Origin: Apostichopus japonicus
Taxonomy: Eukaryota; Echinodermata; Holothuroidea; Aspidochirotida; Stichopodidae
Length of the DNA: 64,000 nt
Reading direction: 5' to 3'
Assembly (NCBI RefSeq): GCF_037975245.1
Contig: NC_092581.1
Span: 10,175,303-10,239,302 of the forward strand
Shown here: one piece after another, positions 12,001 to 27,000 of the stretch
How positions within the stretch are numbered: position 1 is the first letter of the stretch
Layout of the letters: each line of letters opens with the position of its first letter
Program-made: the position numbers and the translations under genes
Notes under the pieces: model-generated
Seen by the model: only the letters and a program-made list of their open reading frames with translations
Told to the model about the DNA's origin: nothing
Database searches by the model: none

Positions 12001-15000
12001 TATTTGCCATAAAAAATTTGCCCTTTATTCAGGCACCTTCCTTCAGATCATCATTTTCATTCCATGTAAATAATGAAAATGCATGTGTGCGAGTCGTATT
12101 TCGAAAGTAAAATGATGTTAGATAGGCCATCATCTTCAAGTTTTGTTGACATCTAAACTTTTCCATTGCTACATTCCTTGGTTAAGGTGATCAATGAATG
12201 GGTTAAAATGTACCTTGTCATGATTGTGCAACTGTTGACTGTATAGAAATACCAAAAAAAAAGATGATTTAGGCTCTCAAGATATGTATTGTTTTGTCCT
12301 GTTTGTATTAGAATGCACTGTATGGCTTTTATGGGATTTAGCATTCTTCCTTGGTTGATTAGTTCTAAGAGTCCCTTATAAAGTACTGGGGTTGGTTGGA
12401 ATTACAGCACACATTCTGCTGGCTTCACTTGTATTTGATTCCATTTGATAGTGCGAGTGTCCCCATGGTGCATTTGTGGCACTAAGTGAATACATTTCAC
12501 TGGATTCACTCGTTTTGCACTCATGTCGTACATCACATCTGAATCTGTTGTAGTCTTAACATCTGGAATGAAAATGTTTATCATCAACCTTCAAAACAAC
12601 CATGTACTAACATGGTGTACTATGAGTATATTAGATATAGGTACCTTGCCTGGCTGTTTTATTTGGTTTTCTTTTTCATTTCTTCACATCAGGTGTCTTA
12701 CTTATCTTGTCTTTCACAATTGAAGCAGTTATCTGTGATGAATAACCCTTGTGTCATGTTTGCTGCCTCGTCAATGTCAAGGTGAGTGGTAAATCCAGAA
12801 GATACAATTGAGCCAGTACTCTTAGGACTGGTACAACAGCATTCTGCTTTGTACTGCTTTGTACTGCTTTGTACTGTACCTATTTAAGTTAAACTTGTGT
12901 TTGCAGATTTACAAGTGCACTACTAAAGATGATTTGATGGGTTTTAATGAAGCAGACTGCCACCGATTAACAATTGGAAGATATATGAAATTACTTCACT
13001 CCTCTCTTACCTGTCTCCTACAACACTAACGCACATTTCCTAGTCTACCTAGATGCCACTGGTATAATTTTAGCACTGTGCCACCGGTGACCTCTCCCAC
13101 AGGTCACTGCGCACTCTCTCTTCCTTCCGATTTACCATTCCGAAGGAAAACGTGTGTTTTACGAGCTCCGTTTTCACTTACGCCAAACTGAGTTTTCTTG
13201 CTGGAATTCTGCTTCTCACAAACAACGAAGGTTCTTAACAGAGTTTATGATAGGATTCTCCAAGTTTCTGCTTAGTTTTCTTTTTGTTTTCGGCGGTTTT
13301 TCTGCCTTGTTTAACAACTAGGATCTCGCCTCGTTTTACATTACGGTACCTCACACGTGTATGTGAGTTTTGGGGTTTCACAAAACATGTCATTTTGAAA
13401 TTCTATGGTCATAGTCAATGGTCATAGTCTGAAGTTATTTTTATATAGTTTAGCATACTATGTTGTAAGGTGCATAACTGGGATTTAATGAACCAAGCAC
13501 TTTTTATTCTTTCCATTGAATACAAACACTTAACCGTTGAGCTGATAGCTAACATGAAACAGTATTACTGGATAGTAAGGATTTAAGTTACATCATCTTA
13601 TGACTTCACTTTAGTGACAGCACGCTGAGAGTCAGGCTAGCACACTTCATGTTCGATTTACTTTCCTTTGCTACATGGTGAAATCATGAAAATTTTCAAA
13701 ATATATATAAGAAATATGAAAACATTCAAATTGTCATAATGATGCCATAATATTTCAAATGCCAAATTGCCCAAAATATGCAAAATGTAAAATGCAAAAT
13801 GCAAAAATGCAAAATGCATAATGATGCCATAATGATGCCATAATGATGCCATATTATGATGCCATAATATGTCTCTGGTAAATTGGGGTCTACTAGGACC
13901 TACTTATGCCAGTCTTTGTAGAATGTCTTACTTTAAAAAGAAACTACTCAAGAAGCTGTCTACTTTCTCCTGCATATTGTATAAAGTATCCAAAAAGATG
14001 GTATCAAGTAGTAAAGGAGAGCTTCATTAAGCAAAATAGTTTCCAGGAATATCAAAGTAGTCATTTTGTATCATTTAAAAATGGAAAAAGCAGTCAGTAA
14101 CTGTAGATGGCTCTACAAATGTTTGCTTAAAATACCAGACTGGGCATTGTAATTATTAGCTCAGTTTACTCAATTAATGATCAGGAAGCCAGTCGTTGAC
14201 TCATTATGCATTCAACTTGCCTATAATTATGCCTGTGGTTGTTGCCTATTAATGTTAAAACTTTGGGGGACCACAGGGGATTGTGAGTTGTAATCCAAAT
14301 ACTGTACTGATAGACCATGCATAATCTGTTCACTGACAATAATGATGTTCTGTGGCTAGTGCTGCCATATGCCTGCAGCCTTACTAATGTTGGGCAGTTT
14401 TGTGGGGTTTGCTTATACTTTAGCAAAATTATTGAATATTCATATGCTCTTCATGGTTTCAGGTAATGACCCAGAAGTAGGTCAATGTTGTTTAAATATG
14501 TTCAGTGTCTACTTACCTTATTAATTCAACACTTTCTAGGTCCTAGTATTTTTTTTTTTTTCGTTGGCAGAGGAATATTTTAGTAGCTTAAGAAGGTCTT
14601 TGAAAAAGTTGTCAATTACAGCGGTACATGCTACAAATGCTGGCAGGAGATTAATGTATTGTCAGTACATAGTGTTACTATGGTGCTGTGTCGGAATGGT
14701 GAGGGGGGTGTGGCTAAGAAGGAAGGAAACCCAGTATCTGGGAGGTTGTGGGTTCGATCCCTGGCTGGCCCAATATAAGTTGGGTCCAAGATAAATCCAT
14801 GGTTTGTCCATTTGAAGTGGTCTTCCAAATGGTCAAATGTCCAATATGAGCTAAAACTGTAAACTGGATTGCAAATTGCAGAAAAGCCATTCAGTTTTAA
14901 CACTATACACATATGACTGGATTAGTGTGTTAAAATAACTGCCCTCCAAGGCTGATAATGTACTTTGCATGAGTGTGTATCTATAAATGGATAGTTCCAA

Positions 15001-18000
15001 CTACCAGGGAAATAATTTGTAACAATATCACAAGGCAAATTGCTATGCAAAATGGACAAATGGCTATGCAAAATGGTCAATGGCTATGCAAAGTGGTCAA
15101 TGGCTATGCAAAATGGTCAATGGCTATGCAAAATGGTCAATGGCTATGCTAAATGGACAAATGGCTATACTAAATGGACAAATGGCTATGCAAAATGGTC
15201 AATGGCTATGCTAAATGGACACATGGCTATGCTAAATGGACAAATTGATATGGAAAATGGACAAATGGCTATGCAAAATGGACAAATTGCTATGCAAATG
15301 TAAATATATACTTACAGTTTTGGTGCACAGAACCATTTACAGTACTGTAATAGAAACAAAGTACATAGAATTCAAATTTACTTTGTTTTATGATAATCAC
15401 AAGATGAGTTAAAAGTTCATTAATTTGCAATTTACAGTAATTGTGTTTATAAAGTTATTAATTTGCATTTATAGTAATTATGTTCATGGCTGCTTCTGTC
15501 TTTCTAGTCATGGAGGGTTCGACTACAGACCGTTTGTCGTCAACTGGTGTCTGACGTTAGAAATCCTTGACGGGAATGCAATCACACAGAAAGAAAGGTC
15601 AGAGAGGCTGTCATAACTCACAACTTCAGCATTCAAGGTGTAAAAGATAAAATAAACAACATATATATTGGTGGATTACTATCACTTGTTGTCTAAGAAG
15701 CAATTTAGAGGATGTCTAATGCAGGTCCTGAAATGGGACTGTAGGTCAAAAGGATTCCAACCTTTAAACATGCTATGATTGATGAGAGATTTGTAGCAAA
15801 CTGTAATAAATGGATAAGTTAGGGTTTCTGTATCAAAACATAGATGCTTACAATCTCAAGGTTAAATTTCAGCCAATCGTGGCAACTTGCTTGAAAAGTC
15901 TTCATCCTTAAAACAAAATTTTTTCTAGATCAGATCGGATTTGACGTCTTGTAGAGGTTGAAAATTTATCTAATGGGATGCTTCTTAAAAACTATTACAT
16001 CCCTAGCTATTTTGTAAGATATTCATAATATTTTGAAACAGACCCAAATAAAATACAGACTGAACAACCAAAATAATACTATTTACAAAATGAAAAACGA
16101 ATTCTTTCAATTTCTTCAAAACAATTCTTGCAGCTTTCATTTCATTATTTTTCCTTCTACAGCTTAAGAGCAGAATGGTTGTACAGCCAGGGTAAAGGAC
16201 GTAAATTTTATCCCGGCCAGCACTTTCAGTTGGCTGAATACCTCAGTCAAACCTGCCCTTTGACCACCGCCTCAGAGGTGAGCAAGGACTGAATACATCA
16301 TTTAACTCAAGGTGTTTCATGTTTTAGTCAGAAATTCTAGAATTATGGGTCTGAAAGTGAAGATCGACTTGGGAGAGGAGAAAGATTTCTATATTTCCCA
16401 TTGCATAACTTTCTCTAATTTTGCAGGTTTGAGAATAATTTGTGGCCACACTGTTCACTGGAAAATATTTGGACAAGCAAATGACCATGTTCGTGCTGTC
16501 TCAAAGTTTATTGGGAGGTGGGGTGGTAAGAAGGTCCCTCTTGATCCTACCAAGAGCCCCCCTCTCTGTTCTCCCTTCCTTTCACCTACTAATGCTTATC
16601 ATCATTATTATTGATGATGTCAATCAATTATTTAAAAATCTGTTGCCAGGACGATTTGATCATATCCGAATGCTATTTGCACCAAAACCCAAAAGGAAGA
16701 CCCAATTTCAAAAAAATTCAGATTCCTGGTTTTTAACAAAATGAGACTTTTGCTACTGAGGGGACATTACTATTTAACCAGTCCTTCAGAGTCAATATAA
16801 AAGGCTCCTTAATGAAGTTAAGGATTTGTCAAGCCTGCTAATGGATGGGGCGTTTTTGACAAGGTGCAGCTGGCTAAACCAGAACTACCGATCACCGTGG
16901 CAACGTGGTAGTAATCTGTGATGTTTTTGTATGATCATTTCTTTTTGCAGTTTCTCGTTCTGTTACTACTGTAACAGTAATTGGTCACTGCGTAAAGATT
17001 CTGGTATTTATGAAATCCCAATTCATCAAAACACATCCAGATTTTCTTACTTTTATTCATTTGTAATTTTTTTTTCTTTTTTTTTCTCAGTTACAGAGTA
17101 AAGATGATGAAAGACTTCTGAAGGTTTTAAAACAGCAAAAGAAACATCGGCATGATTTACACACCGGTCACACCCCTAGACAGACCCCAACCACCCCTCA
17201 GCCCACTCCATCACCGTCCTCCCCCAGCAGACCAGAATCCACCCGCCCATCTTCCAGTCGCAAGCCTGTCAAGTCGCCTGGAGTGAGTAAACCTAGACAA
17301 GGGGCTACTACCCCCTTAAGATCTCCTGCTGTCAACAGTCCACCTTCCCCACCCTATACTGACACCAGCCCTCAGAAAGCACCTTCTAAAGCTTGGCATT
17401 CTTCGAGTGGAGGCAGAAAGGAGCCTGTATTGCACAAGAACTTTCAACCTGGAGGAAAAAGTTCGACTACCGCCGTGGATCTGTTGCTCCAGGATGTTGA
17501 CGGTAAGCTGTTCTGTTTTCATTTGTTAGTAGTAATTATCAGGGCATAAAGTTTATAGGTTTGAATCTTTAAGGTGACTTTCCAGGCTTACTTTATTAGA
17601 TATATCATAAAACACAAAAAAACAAAAAAAGATTTAGAACCTGCAATACATCTTTCCTTTAGTTTCTATCGGGGTTTGTCTAATTTTGATACTCTTTGAT
17701 TTCACCCCTGTGTTATTGCTCAGTTTATGATTTGACAGAACCCAGGTATTTTCATAAGGAAAATATATGAAATCTTTTCACATTGTCTGCCACAGGAAAA
17801 TCCCATTAAATACAATGTTAATAAACTTTAACAGTGGAAATAATCTTTGCTCAGAATTCTTGATATGTACGAAAGACAGTAGGAGCCTTGCCTTCAGGAT
17901 CCATGGTCACTATCTTATATTTTGTCGATATTTTTTCTTCTTTATGCACCAGAATCAGTGACAGAGAATGTCTTGGATTCTATTTCTGTCCACTTACCCA

Positions 18001-21000
18001 TTGATTCCAGTGGTAAACCCGATCAGCTGATACTACCTAGGATATCATCGCCTGGATCCAGAGTCAGGGCACACACTTATGACGGTACGACAGTTGCCAC
18101 GGATACATCTCATCTTCCTTCCTTTGGGATGGAAGATGTGGAAGAGGACAGCGACAGCCAGTCATCTTCCTCGTTCTCGCAGTACGATATGTACGAGAAC
18201 CGGCCTCTAAAACCCCCTCAACAGGTCAAGAGTTACCTGGAACAGCTCTCAGTCGACGGCGACTCCCACGGCGAGAGAGACACTCCTACTTTGGACACAG
18301 ACAGACAAGAACGTTACGAGAGAACGGATAAAGGCACGTTCGCTAACCAAAGAGCTAACCAAAAGCAGAAACCAAAACCAAAGCACAGAGGGGGGTCCAA
18401 GAATCATGAAGATGAATTGAGACACATCAAAGATGTTGCTAAGACTAAGAAGAGATTGAAAAGAGCAGTTACTCCTGATGCGGGCAGAACTGAGGCCAAA
18501 GGCCATGAGGCCAAACAGAGAGCTCGGAAACTGTCCGTTCCGGATGACCCTGGAAGGTAAATATATATATATGTCTCGTTTGATACGCAGCAAGATTTCA
18601 GGCTATTTCTCTGATAGACTAGTAATGTCAGTATTCTATCTACAATCATAACTTCAGCATTGAACATTTGAAACTATAAGGAAAGGCAGACACGTATAGG
18701 ATTGTAAATGTAGCTCCATCTGGTGGCTGAGGAAGGGGTTAAACTTCCATGCATCCATTTGGGGAGAAGTATTGAGAGTCTTTTGCCTATTGTGATTCTA
18801 AAGAAATGCGAAGACGAGCATCATGTGACATCCCCTTATAACGTATCTCTGCATTGGTAACCTAAGGATCCTTTTCATATTCGTTTCTTAAACCAGTGCC
18901 TTCGAAAAAGACCATGCCGCCACTAAAATACAGGCCCTCTGGCGAGGACTCCATGCAAGAGAGAAAGATGAATCCATTTTAAATATTCATGAGACTTTAA
19001 AATCACAGAGAATGGATGATCATGTTCAATTTCTCACCATGGAACTTGAGAGGTAAATATTTTTACTTGTGTTCCTTCTCTTTTACGTAAGTTGGCCTGA
19101 CGTTTCGATCCTAACAGGATCTTCTTCAAAGATCGTTTTTTTTTTTTAACCTTTGAAGAAGATCCTGCTAGGATCGAAATGTCAGGCCAACTTACTTTTA
19201 CACATTCTCCTACACAGGCTCTCTAGTGGATAAGCAGTTTGCTAACAGTTTTATTTTATTTTGCCTTCTCTTTTACGACGGTAGAATCTGTTTAATTTTT
19301 CGGTGGCCAACACCCGAATTTCACAATTATTGCAACTTGCTAAAAAGTACCAGTGCTTTAAAAAAAGTCTACTTGCTAAAAAATCCTGTTCTCACCGGCA
19401 TTTCACTGATAATATACTCTTTATATTTATTCACATCCCAGTTGCTATCTATGGGGTAGTGTTGAACGAACAATGAAACTTGAGATTCCTTTTTCTCTGT
19501 AGGAAGATAAGATTTATTTAAATTTTTGGTAGACTCGCCGAATCTTCTCTGCCAGGTGAGAGCCTACTGTTAACAGTCCTAATGATTCATAATGTCTTTT
19601 CTTTTCGTATTGAAGGACCAGACAACTCTATGAACAAGAGAAACATCTTAGGGTGCTACAAATGGAGGCCTTGAAACTTCTCTGGAATCAGGTGAGAGAC
19701 CAACAGAAATCAAATCTCTTACTGTCCTTTAGGATAACTTTATAAATAAGTGCTAACTTTTTGAGAAATGTGATGAAGAGTAAAATAAGGACAAAAGTTC
19801 TTTTTCACTCTTTTCCATTGTTTATAATATTTCCCAGTCAGTTTTTCCATTGTTCCTTTGTTACCTATTTATTTGTATATAAACCGTAAAAAAGCCTATA
19901 GTTTTATCTTGAAATCCATTCCCTGCTGCTTTCTGGGTTGTATCAATCAAAACTGGCTTGATGCCTGGTTATACACAGTATGAAAGGTGACGCCTGAATG
20001 GGCTCCCCCGGCATAGAAATGGTAAATGTAGAGGTCCCCCACAGACTAAGAGGCTGGATAACTCAGTTGGTAGAGTGCAGGTCATTGGGCTGATATTTAA
20101 CCCTACATGTATTGAACAGTGAAGAGGCTAACCCTTGTAGACCAATGTGAAAACATTTGGTATCTTCTCATCGTTTCTGCAGGTCAAAACACTGCAAGAG
20201 TGGAAACATAGCGTAGATTCAGCTAATAACAAAGAAACTAGCCGTATTCATCAAGATGAGGAATCATCTCCAGAAATGGAAACTGAAGAACATAGTGACT
20301 TGTCACAAGAGCACCATGGTCTGTCGCAAGAGCACCTTGGTGTGTCACAAGAGCACCACCGTGATCTGGCTAGGCAAAGAGAGCAACAGCTTGAACAGAC
20401 ATGTGACCACCTGCAGAAACAGGTAATATGAGCGATCGGTTGAGCTTTACAATTCTATCAAGTGTCATCTTTCTTTCCTCACAGTTTATGTGACCGCATG
20501 TTGTCGTTTGATTCATTCATACATAAATATGTATGCTCTCTTACTCTGTGAGTGCATTTATTCGAGCTTTCCCATACCCAATTTCCCTCTTCCTGACTGC
20601 ATGCAACATTGGGAAGTCGCGATATTCATTGAGTTTATTAGTGACTTCCTTTTCCCCTCCGGCGATTTGAAGTGAGAAGCTTTATACATCAAGCTTTAGG
20701 TCAAGGTGAATGCAGTTTGCTGGTTGGCCACGCTACAGCTGCACATGTACTTTGTTGGTTATATAAATCTTGTGACAGACGTGCATAATCTCCCAAGTAA
20801 ACATCTACGCCTTAGATCCCCTGGGCCTTCCACACTTTTATAGCTGTTGAATACACTGGCTTATGCTTCTTTCATTACATTCGTAGAGAACATTATATGA
20901 ATTCAATGCTTGTTTTGTGAACCACATAGGAAGTGAAAAGGCATGCAAGCCAGTCTGTTTCCAAGATGAAGTGTATGTATATATTGCTGACAGTTTGTGG

Positions 21001-24000
21001 TCTTAACGAGACATATTGTGTATTTTGGTTTCTCTGGATTGTGCAAATCTGTATTCTTGTGGTAGCAACATATTTTTTTTTAAAAGTCAGAGTCTGTACT
21101 AATCATTTCTTGGTTAATAATTTCTTTCAGGTCTCTCGTCTGCAAGAATCCTTAGATCAGATCTCCAGTTACATTGCCACCTCTCAGATTCCTTCCAGTA
21201 CGCCACTTCTTAGTTCTCAGAGTAACGAGCAAGAAATTAAACCATCGTCGGAAATAGTCTCACATCTTGAAACAGAAACAAATACCACAGAGGTGAGGTT
21301 TGTCTAAAGATAAGGCCAAAGATAAGGTCATATTGATCTCCAAATCAGTGCCCTGCTCTGCCATTTCCTCCATCCTCCCTTCTCCCTCTCTCCCTTTTAC
21401 TCCTCCTTCCTTTCTCCCCTCCCTCCCTCCCTCTCCGTCTTCTTTCCTTGCCCCTTCTCCCTACCCTCTTCTTTCTCCCTTCCTTATCCTTCTTATGTTA
21501 CTTCCCTCTGCTACCTTCCCTCCCATTACCCCACCCTCTCCTCCCTACCTTCCCTTCACTCCTCTCTTCCCATCCCCACTCCCTTCCCTCTCCTAGTCTC
21601 TTCTCTCTCCTACTCCACCCCACTACCTTTTCTACCCCACTCCCTTTTTTCACCTTCCTAACCTTGGATCACCCTCTTCCCTTCCCCTTCCCTCTCCTCC
21701 CTTTCTACCCCTCCTTCCTATTCTCCTCCTCCTCCTCCTTTCCTCCCAACTCCCTCCCTCCTTCCTCCCAACTGCCAATACAACAGCTGGTTATCAACTT
21801 TTCTTCTTACAATCCCTTAAACTTGGCTGTTTACATCTGCAGTATAACTTCTCACACCATTTAACACCCTTGCACCAAAAAACTATAAATTACTAGATTG
21901 TTGCATCATTTTATAGCAAATGTGTGAATTCTCAATAAAGGCAGTTACATTGATGACACATTTCTGACAGAAACCTAATATTGTCTAGGCTGTAGAACTA
22001 CCACACTTTCATATTAACAGATTCATATAGCCTAGCCTATTTTGAATAGAATTATCAAGGTTGTTGGTGTATTTGATGTACTGTTTACACTAATGAATAC
22101 TAACATATGACATCTGTATGTTCACATAGCATAAACTAGTGACGTTGGTGAATTTTGGGTAAAAGAAATTTATGAAACAGTTCTAGCTATTTTAACTTTT
22201 CTTGGTTTATGTATATGTAAGTAGCAGTAATCCAAGTTTTGTTGATCACCGAGTGACATAGTGCCAGATATTTTAATGTTAGATATATTTTGTTATATCA
22301 TATTATTTTGTCAGGAATCCAAGAGTGTTTCCATAACGACCCCTAAGAACGTCGCGGTGTCCTGCCGTTCCTCTACCAGCGTCAGCATAAAATGGGAGCC
22401 GTCCCATTTGGTCGATGAAAATGGGTCTGCTGTAGGTGACACTGTATCTGGATACAGACTCCATATTGACCTCAGGGGTAATAAGTGGATCATGGAGGTA
22501 CCTGGGACACAGACCAGTCTGGGTGGATTGGTACCTGGCACTTACAAGTAAGAACCTCTCATGCACAAAGTGGGTTTTTGTATCCAAGTTTTGTATTAAC
22601 CATGAGTTTGGTATGGAATTGAATGTATTGATTTGTACAACTGCTAAAATAGAACATACAACTGGGGATATACAAGAGAATAAATAGAAATTGAATAAAT
22701 TAAATAAATAGTAAACAACTACCCAGCATTTTTGCAGACCGTTATAGAAGAATATTTTACTAAAGTGGAGGAGACTTGTGAGATGTGATGGTTAAGATCA
22801 AAAGGTCAATCCAACTAAAGAAAGAGATGGAGCAGAAACCAACCACACACCCCACCCCACCCCCTCCCCACCCCAGAAAAAAGAGAAGCTTGATAGGTGT
22901 AATAATTATGCAATTAGTCAGTCTTAAACCTGCATTTAAATGGATTTAGTAATGAAGAAACCTAAATATGATTGTCCAGGGAATTCCAGTAGTTGTCTAG
23001 AGATAAGGCCAAATTGTTCTCCAAAATCATTGCCCCACTCCTCCCTTCCATCTCCCCCTCCCATCCACTCTTGTTTTCTTTTATCACCTCCATCCTTCCC
23101 AATTTTCTTCTTTCATCCCCACCCTCCTACCCATCTTCTTTCCTTTCTTCCCCTCCCTCCCTCCTTTCCTTCTTCACTCACCCTCTTACCATACCTTCCT
23201 CTTACCCACAAAGCAATAAAGTGGTATTTATAGTTCTAGAGAAAGAAACAACTACTTTACAGAAAAAAATTGTTGCATGTATTGAGAATTGATCAAACTT
23301 TAATATTTTTCTTACTGATCTTAGAAATCTTGTCTGATTCATTCTTGCTTTAAAAATTCAAATTTGTAGGTTAACTCAAATGTTGGGGAGAAAAGGAACA
23401 ATATGGTCAGACCTTATTTCTGGAATTCATGACAAAGTCATATATATGGCAGTGACTGGGTTTAGAATGTTGCCCGTCTCATTTGATGGGGTTTTAGTTA
23501 ATTCAAGCTCAGTTGAATCAAGTTAAAGTGGGTTTTTAGGGCGGGATGGTATGGAAGATCATCAAAAGTACAACAGAAAATGCAAGAAAGTTTTAAATCT
23601 TGGTAAAACAAGTTAAGTGATGTGTGTATATTTGTGGGTGGGGAGGGAGTGGGAAGGGAGGGAGGGATGTAACCAAAAATATGTCTATTGGGTAACTTCA
23701 GTCCCACTGCTTGAGGTCACATATAATCAAATGAACAGATTAGGAAGTTATCATTGTAGCAGGAGCTTCGGCTATTAAATATCTTCCATCTTTTATCAAC
23801 TTATTTGATGCATTTCCCCTTGTCCGTGTGTTAATAGGTAGATTTGGATTCTGGCAATGAAGATTGCAGATGAGATTAAATTACCCAGAAATGAGTTGGT
23901 TCCTTGTATTATTGTAGTGGATGTCCCACTTATTGTGCCAAGGGATATTTTCCAGTGTGTTGATTTTTCTTGGCAAACAATGCACAAACAATTCACATGC

Positions 24001-27000
24001 AAGGTGTTAGTGATAATTCCTCATTTTACTGTGACAGAAATTCACCCAAACTTGAATTTATTCTTCATAATTAAGTGGTCCATCCCATCCCACTTGTAAA
24101 TTGTCACACCAATGTAATTTTTTTTCAAACTGTTAATATTTGAAAAACAATTGATCTGTCAAAAAAACCAGAACAAGTGACAGTCTCTTGTTGGTCAAAT
24201 GTGACAGGTTGCACTTTTGGTAGCCTAACATCCACACTATAAATTCATTACGAAGGTTACAGGAACCTTTAGAGTCCTTGGAGATCAGTGACAACCTGAA
24301 AGAACAAATCTCTATGGTGTCACAGTTCAAGGATGAATCAAGTAAGGTGTTGTTAAGTGATGTTAGAAAAAAGCATCAGAAAATAAAAAGCAACCTTCAA
24401 TACTTCACAGGCCATGTTCTTAGGCAGTGTCCACAGGAAGTTGTTTATGGCAAATTGTGACCTATTTCTTAGTGGTCAGTTGGAAGTTAGTAACAAAATT
24501 TGGAGAGTATGTTAGTAACATTAGTAAGACAAATAATAAATTAAGAAACCATCAATACTTCACAGGCCATGATGTGAGACCGTGTCCACAGGAAATAGTT
24601 TATGGCAAATTGTGACCTATTTCTTAGTGGTCAATTGGAAGTTAGAAACAAAATTCAGAGAGTATGTTAGCAAAATTAGTGAAACGAAAAATAAAATAAG
24701 AAACCATCAATACTTCACAGGTCATGTTCTTAGACCGTGTCCACAGGAAGTAGATTTTGGCAAATTGTGACCTATTTCTTTAGTGGTCAATTGGAAGTTA
24801 GTAACAAACTTCAGAGAGTATGTTAGCAACATTAGTGAAATGAATGTTTGTCTTGATCTTTACTATCTCATAATATGGCCATTAGAAGAAGACATACAAC
24901 AAAGACCTCAAATAGGCAAGGGGATGGAACCCGTATAATTTCCTTTTGTCCATCGTTACTCCTTACAGGCACTCTACATTGCAATTAATTTGTGTTTTGT
25001 CACTTAGAATGTGTGAGATTAAACAGTGACTAAAATGCTCCAGAAAACTTCTAGAAAGTTCGCAGGCTAAAATATGTCTGATCTTAGGTACTTAAGTAAC
25101 AAACCCAGACAAGTTTTCATATGCTGTGGTTATTTACACTGGTAATAGTTTTTAAACAGTTTGCTCAAATCTAAGGAAACGAGGCCAAACATAAAGTTTT
25201 TGCTTTTCTGTAATAATTTATAACTGTTCATAGAAAATGTAAACGGCTATTTTCAAATTTAATCTTTAATGTCCTTAGGATGGGATGGAAACAACGTATG
25301 AAGTGGGGATCTCACAAACCTAGTGTAACATTTTTGGATGTTTGGCAAAATGAGTGTTCTAATCGTTGTCCTTGGACGTTCCCTTTAATTATCTTTGAAT
25401 AGATTATATCCCACAAACATTCTACTTTTTTCCTCTCTTTGGTCGCCAGTATTTGGTGTATATAAGTGTTCACACACTGTTGTGCGTCATTGACAGCTGT
25501 GGATTAAGTTCACTGCTTTCAAGGTCTTCGATATCAGATGGAATTGTTGATTTGAACAATCTGAAGGCCAAATTGGACAAAAATAACCAAAAAGAAATTA
25601 AAATAATTCTGTCCCCTTGCTTCCCAGATTTGGTGGGGCACGGAAATGTTTTCCAAATAGTTATTTGTGCTTCTATGATTGGGTAGTAATTAATGGATGA
25701 AATGTGATCAAAATTATTTTGCTGAATTACCATGTTGCTATTCTAGAAGTCGACGGATTAAATCTTAAGTTTTAATAAATAGCACGCTCATGTGTTAGCA
25801 AATGGTCTGCATGTTAAAATTTGTGAAAAAATATTGCTTGTCTTCGTTGTTGCATCATAGAGTGGTCATTACTGTCCATGCCGGATATAAATGCAAAGGT
25901 TGTTGTACTTATCAGTGTGAAAAGGGTCAACAGTGTAATGTTGTAGGAAATCATCCATTTCAAATCATATAGAAAATGAAGAATATAAAAAAAATCTTTT
26001 TGGTATATCACTCAGCTTCATAGATTGTACCATATCTCGGAAATGAAATATTCTTCTTTTTTCATTTTATTTGGGAAAATTTATTACACATTGACAAATT
26101 TGTTTAATTTCTGATTTAAACAGGTATGGTTATTATCATGATTTGTGGAGTGGGGTTGGTTGGGAAAGTTGTGGTGAGGTGGGGAGGAAGGGAATTAAGG
26201 TGGTGAGTTATATTTTTTTTCAAGTATCTATGATTTAGAAGATGGCTTGAGTAATAACTAGGTGATATGGTGTGTTCCCTTTGCTGGTCAGTTGTATCGG
26301 TCATTTAATTATAACCTCTTCTTTCATCATCCTCCTTTGTTTTTATTAATCCTTTCAAAGGTTTGCTGTATCTGCCTTCACATCAGAGCTTGCCTCAAGT
26401 CTATCCCCATGGGTCGAAATCAACTTGCCCCAATCACCTGCTGACGACAGCGATCAAACTTTACATAACCCAGAAAGAGAAAGTCCTCAAAGTGACGATG
26501 TTTCTGAAGCCGAATCCAAATCCAGAAGTGTCGCTTCTCATCGAAACGATACCAACGCAAGACTACACCCAGAGGAGTTTAATGTAGGGGATAATATGCA
26601 GAGGTCAAAGGTTACTGACGACAGGTCATCAAAGTCTTCTGAAGATGGTAACGGTGTTGCTACGGCAGAAGACCAGCAACAGAGACAGGATGGGAGGCGT
26701 GAGGTTGTAAGCAACATTGCAAGAGAAATGAGTTTGGAGATTATCGAGAGTCTCTTGAATAGCGTACTCACGGAAAGCCAGCAAGGTAAAAACATGTATA
26801 AAAAATTATTTCAGATCTATATATAACTCAACCCCTCCCCCTCCTCCCCTCCCCCGCCCCATTTGCTTTCAGCTTTCCTTTCTCCTCACCCCTAGTGCTA
26901 ATACATGGTATTATTTGGCTGTATTAGTTTCACAACAGGTGGTCAACAGTCCAAAAAATGTGGTTACTTTGCAAATCTGATATGAACCTTGATAGGCTAG

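Noticed and set aside
15040-15303. 87-codon frame rich in NGYAKW/AMQNGQ
   Set aside because: Minisatellite translation inside a CEP97 intron; no start context or splice signals.
20048-20112. A functional tRNA gene
   Set aside because: Only the D-arm/A box is convincing; no B box or acceptor stem pairing.
21300-21864. Pro/Ser/Leu-rich frames of 98 and 138 codons
   Set aside because: Translation of a polypyrimidine tract; three frames look alike in composition.
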